A stretch of DNA of 64,000 nt, taken from Pseudomonas salomonii. Lineage in GTDB: Bacteria > Pseudomonadota > Gammaproteobacteria > Pseudomonadales > Pseudomonadaceae. Position numbers and translations under genes: made by a program. The stretch is taken from assembly GCF_900107155.1 (NCBI RefSeq), contig NZ_FNOX01000006.1, forward strand, positions 376,338 to 440,337. The letters are read 5' to 3'. This document shows, one piece after another, positions 63,701 to 64,000 of the stretch (position 1 is its first letter; each line of letters starts with the position of its first letter). A model generated the notes under the pieces. It did no database searches. It was not told the DNA's origin and was given only the letters and a program-made list of their open reading frames with translations.

Positions 63701-64000
63701 CGAGGAATCCCGTGACCAGTTGAGTGCGTCCCTGAGCTATGCGACCGACCTGTTCGATGCCTCGACCATTGAACGCATGGCCCATCACTGGCAAAACCTG
63801 TTGCAGGCGATGGTTGACGACCAGCAGCAGCCCATCAGCCAGTTGAACCTGCTCAGCCAGGATGAGCAACAGCACATCCTGAAGCTGTGGAACCAGACCG
63901 ACGCCGGCTTCTCGGCCGAGCGTCTGGTGCACGAGCTGTTCGCCGATCGCGCCCGGGAAACCCCGGATGCGGTGGCGGTCAAGTTCGATGCGCAAACCCT
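54732..64000 (+). CDS. pvdI: Pyoverdine non-ribosomal peptide synthetase PvdI, 5' part
   Basis: About 3,089 codons, open at the window end. Start MNAEDSLKLARRFIGLPLEK is that of PvdI-type enzymes. Domain order by landmarks: C1 (HHIVSDG 182-188), A1 (YTSGSTGKPKG 661-671), T1 (Ser1044 in LGGDS), E (HHLVVDG 1220-1226), C2 (HHILMDG 1680-1686), A2 (SGSTGRPKG to 2158), T2 (Ser2550 in MGGHS), C3 (HHIISDG 2736-2742), then the start of A3. A1 selectivity residues read D-V-W-H-V-S-L-I-D, the serine pattern; A2 reads D-G-E-D-H-G-T-V-T, with two acidic residues that fit a cationic side chain such as lysine. With the E domain: D-Ser then L-Lys. It continues the chain begun by PvdL. Confidence 0.9.
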   Translation, partial: MNAEDSLKLARRFIGLPLEKRQVFLQALQKEGVDFSRFPIPAGVDVEDRQALSYAQQRMWFLWQLDPASGAYNLPGAVRLKGALSLRALEQAFASLVARHETLRTVFQRQADDRLLQVAIEPSVVVEHLDFSALAFDAREQAVNQAATRQSLLPFDLESGPLLRVQLLKLDVQEHVLLLTLHHIVSDGWSMNVLIDEFIRCYDAHERHETPQLPALPIQYSDYALWQRRWLEAGEQARQLEYWQARLGDEHPVLELPTDRPRPAMPSYQGTRHNFAIDSGLATQLRSCAQKHNVTLFMLLLGAFNVLLHRYTGQGDIRVGVPIANRNRGEVEGLIGFFVNTQVLRTELTGQTRVAELLQGIKEHALGAQAHQELPFERLVEALKVERSVSHTPLFQVMYNHQPVVADIASVSTASGLELALVEWQGRTTQFDLTLDTYEKSGTLHAALTYANDLFDAPSITRMAQHWVSLLHAMVAGDEHRIGELPMLAADEQQVLVQAWNQTAQAYPTEQGVHRLIEEHVRRTPDAPALVFGATTLSYAQLDARANQLAHALREQGVGPDVLVGICVERSVEMVVGLLAILKAGGAYVPLDPEYPQERLAYMIEDSGIKLLLSQQSLQALLPIHGVQVIVLDQAPVWLDGYSSESPAVAIQALNLAYVIYTSGSTGKPKGAGNSHRALVNRLCWMQQAYGLDASDAVLQKTPFSFDVSVWEFFWPLMTGARLVVAAPGEHREPARLIETIGLHAITTLHFVPSMLQAFIHEPGVGACTNLKRIVCSGEALPLDAQLQVFAKLPAAGLFNLYGPTEAAIDVTHWTCVDEGADSVPIGRPIANLATYVLDAQLNPVPAGVSGELYLGGVGLARSYHRRPGLTAERFVPSPFIGGERLYRTGDRVRQRTNGVIEYLGRLDHQVKLRGLRIELGEIETRLMQHPQVREAVVLVQGGKQLVAYLVNEGEEPTDLKAWLLSSLPEYMVPTHFVTLAKLPVTANGKLDRKALPLPDAAPQQAFVAPESELQKALAAIWSDVLGAPQVGLDDNFFELGGDSIISIQVVSRARQAGIRLSPRDLFQYQSVRSLALVASFEQATVIDQGPVSGEVILTPVQHSFFEQMIPARQHWNQSLLLAPREALEPARLDAALTRLINHHDALRLRFVQQADGWQQAHAEPVASASVWQAQVADEAELAALCDEAHRSLDLEQGPLLRAVLVWMADGAQRLLLVVHHLVVDGVSWRILLEDLQQAYRSTALPAKTSAYQDWAQQLQAHALTLGNQLPYWQAQTASADLPCDNPQGGLQNRLGSKLEIRLSAEHTRQLLQDAPAAYRTQVNDLLLTALARVVSRWSEQPAALIQLEGHGREDLFDTLDLSRTVGWFTSLFPVRLQADGELSAAIKSVKEQLRAVPHKGIGYGLLRYLGTPDAREALSNLTAPRITFNYLGQFDRQFNESALFVPAAQGSGQAQDPQAPLANWLTVEGQVYGGELALQWGFSREMFEVATVQRLADDFQQELLALIAHCVDPKQGGLTPADVTLAHLTQTQLDELALPARDVQDLYPLSPMQQGMLFHSLYQQGEDDVYVSQLRADVHGLDVAVFQRAWAQVLARHDMLRTGFVWQDDQGQALQVVYRQVSLPFTEFDWRGRQERPAALDSLAAEHHREGFELARPPLLRVALVRTAEDRWHLIYTSHHILMDGWSNALVLNEVLQACKGQALAPVGAGFSQHIAWLQRQDPALGEAFWRQRLAQLDEPTHLARSVPKSPAQSAGEYGEVLCEWDAIQTQRLSAFARAHQVTLNTLVQSAWLLLLQRYTGQSSVACGVTVSGRPAQLANVEQQVGLFINTLPLIAAASPAQSVSDWVRCVQALNLEMREHEHTPLFDIQRWAGSAGEALFDTLVVFENFPVAKTLEQSGEGGLRFSGVSHQERTNYPLTLTVHGGERLSLHLEYLRAEFATDTVQHIGTYLQGLLQQFIQAPEQAVGAIPLLLGPEYTRVLQDWNPRSVAQPAKASVLQRFEQQAALHPQNIALILDQQRMTYADLNLRANRLAHRLIALGVSADTLVGVAVDRSLEMIVGLLAVLKAGGAYVPLDPKYPAERLQCMIEDSGLQLLLTQQPLVEHLPISASLTLVCLESGADWLADYSAENPESRAQPANLAYVMFTSGSTGRPKGVGIDLASLARHVEVFTELFALQAHDRVLQFGTFNFDGFVEQLYPALCCGAAVVVRGGELWDSDTFYQQLIEHDISVVDLTTAYWLALVRDFADLGPRNYGRLRQLHIGGEAMPPEGLNAWRAAGLQQVRLLNTYGPTEATVTATALDCAAYVEGREALPSMMPIGRVLDGRAIYLLDANLNPVPVGVAGELVIGGPLLARGYFKRADLTAHRFIPDPFCADGVGRLYRTGDLARYRADGMIEYVGRVDHQVKVRGFRIELGEIEARLLAQASVREALVIAADNQLVGYIVANQSLSDTEQAQLRTQLKAALRQELPDYMVPAHLLVLERLPLSPNGKLDRAALPKPDISQAQIDWVAPVTETEQRVAAIWAQVLGAERVGLNDHFFEMGGHSLLATQVVSRLRHGLGLEVALRTLFEQPVLGDFVNTLTGGNNLAALSASAPAMVAADRGQPLLLSYAQERQWFLWQLDPHSSAYHVPSALRLKGPLDRSALQRAFDTLVARHDSLRTHFKQEADRTVQVVSPQARVELVSQLTDQAQLKSTVQALVAQPFDLRQGPLMRVSLLCLAQDEHVLVLVQHHIISDGWSMQVMVDELVQLYAAHSQGQALQLPAMPIQYADYAKWQRDWMEAGEKARQLDYWRELLGGEQPVLELPFDQQRPAVPSHRGARLYIGLPTSLLDSLKLLAQREGVTLFMLLLASYHALLHRYSGQRDIRVGVPIANRNRVETERLIGFFVNTQVLKAEIDAQTTVAQLLQQVKQRALEAQAHQDLPFEQLVEALQPERSLSLSPLFQVAFNHHISQAGEHLQRLAQLDMSPVTWDETAAHFDLTLDIEESRDQLSASLSYATDLFDASTIERMAHHWQNLLQAMVDDQQQPISQLNLLSQDEQQHILKLWNQTDAGFSAERLVHELFADRARETPDAVAVKFDAQT

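Overview
The window looks like a chromosomal segment of a fluorescent Pseudomonas (P. fluorescens group). The signs are GC-rich coding with Pseudomonas codon habits, a pyoverdine-type peptide synthetase behind a PvdS-style promoter, a Pseudomonas-type metallothionein, many LysR/AraC/TetR/IclR regulators paired with small transporters, and two Pseudomonas-style families of intergenic palindromes. I saw no rRNA, tRNA, CRISPR array, insertion sequence or prophage. This identification is inference from the sequence alone.

Layout. 1-7.9 kb: the 3'-truncated end of an exported glyoxalase-like gene, a PAS-LuxR regulator divergent from a thiolase / acyl-CoA synthetase / MHS transporter operon, then a histidine-phosphatase-like protein, CobF and an exported esterase. 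8-10.5 kb: a small exported protein and a CPA2 cation/proton antiporter. 10.7-21.9 kb: one giant autotransporter gene (about 3,700 residues) built of PATR-type repeats inside larger repeats of about 726 residues, closed by a clear intrinsic terminator. 22-33.7 kb: a HigBA-like toxin-antitoxin pair whose toxin frame carries an in-frame amber codon, regulator/transporter pairs, an unusual alpha/beta-hydrolase fused to a YaaW/UPF0174-like domain, an Nramp transporter, an orphan Phd-like antitoxin, two small DMT proteins, a 56-residue metallothionein and a XapX protein.

33.7-35.5 kb is a local duplication: two nearly identical DUF6124/DUF3077-like genes, each behind a conserved structured leader and followed by the same palindromic block, with a third copy reduced to its 3' end. 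The leader is the best candidate in the window for something not described. 35.5-41.8 kb: a periplasmic nucleoside-handling protein with a Tsx porin, and a mannitol/sorbitol locus (MtlR, MtlE, a polyol dehydrogenase, a nicotinamidase-like enzyme) that lacks the transporter permeases and ATPase. 42.4-49.9 kb: a seven-gene, tightly overlapping operon combining a polyamine-type ABC importer with a three-subunit flavoprotein oxidase/dehydrogenase of the HcnABC / opine-oxidase type, under a divergent IclR regulator with two matching candidate operators.

49.9-64 kb: a DUF2239 gene and MATE exporter, a TetR/MFS divergent pair with two near-perfect 17-bp operators, a HicAB pair, and the first ~9.3 kb of the pyoverdine synthetase PvdI (C-A-T-E / C-A-T / C-A...). 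Its predicted first residues are D-Ser and then a cationic residue (probably Lys). The gene runs off the window end.
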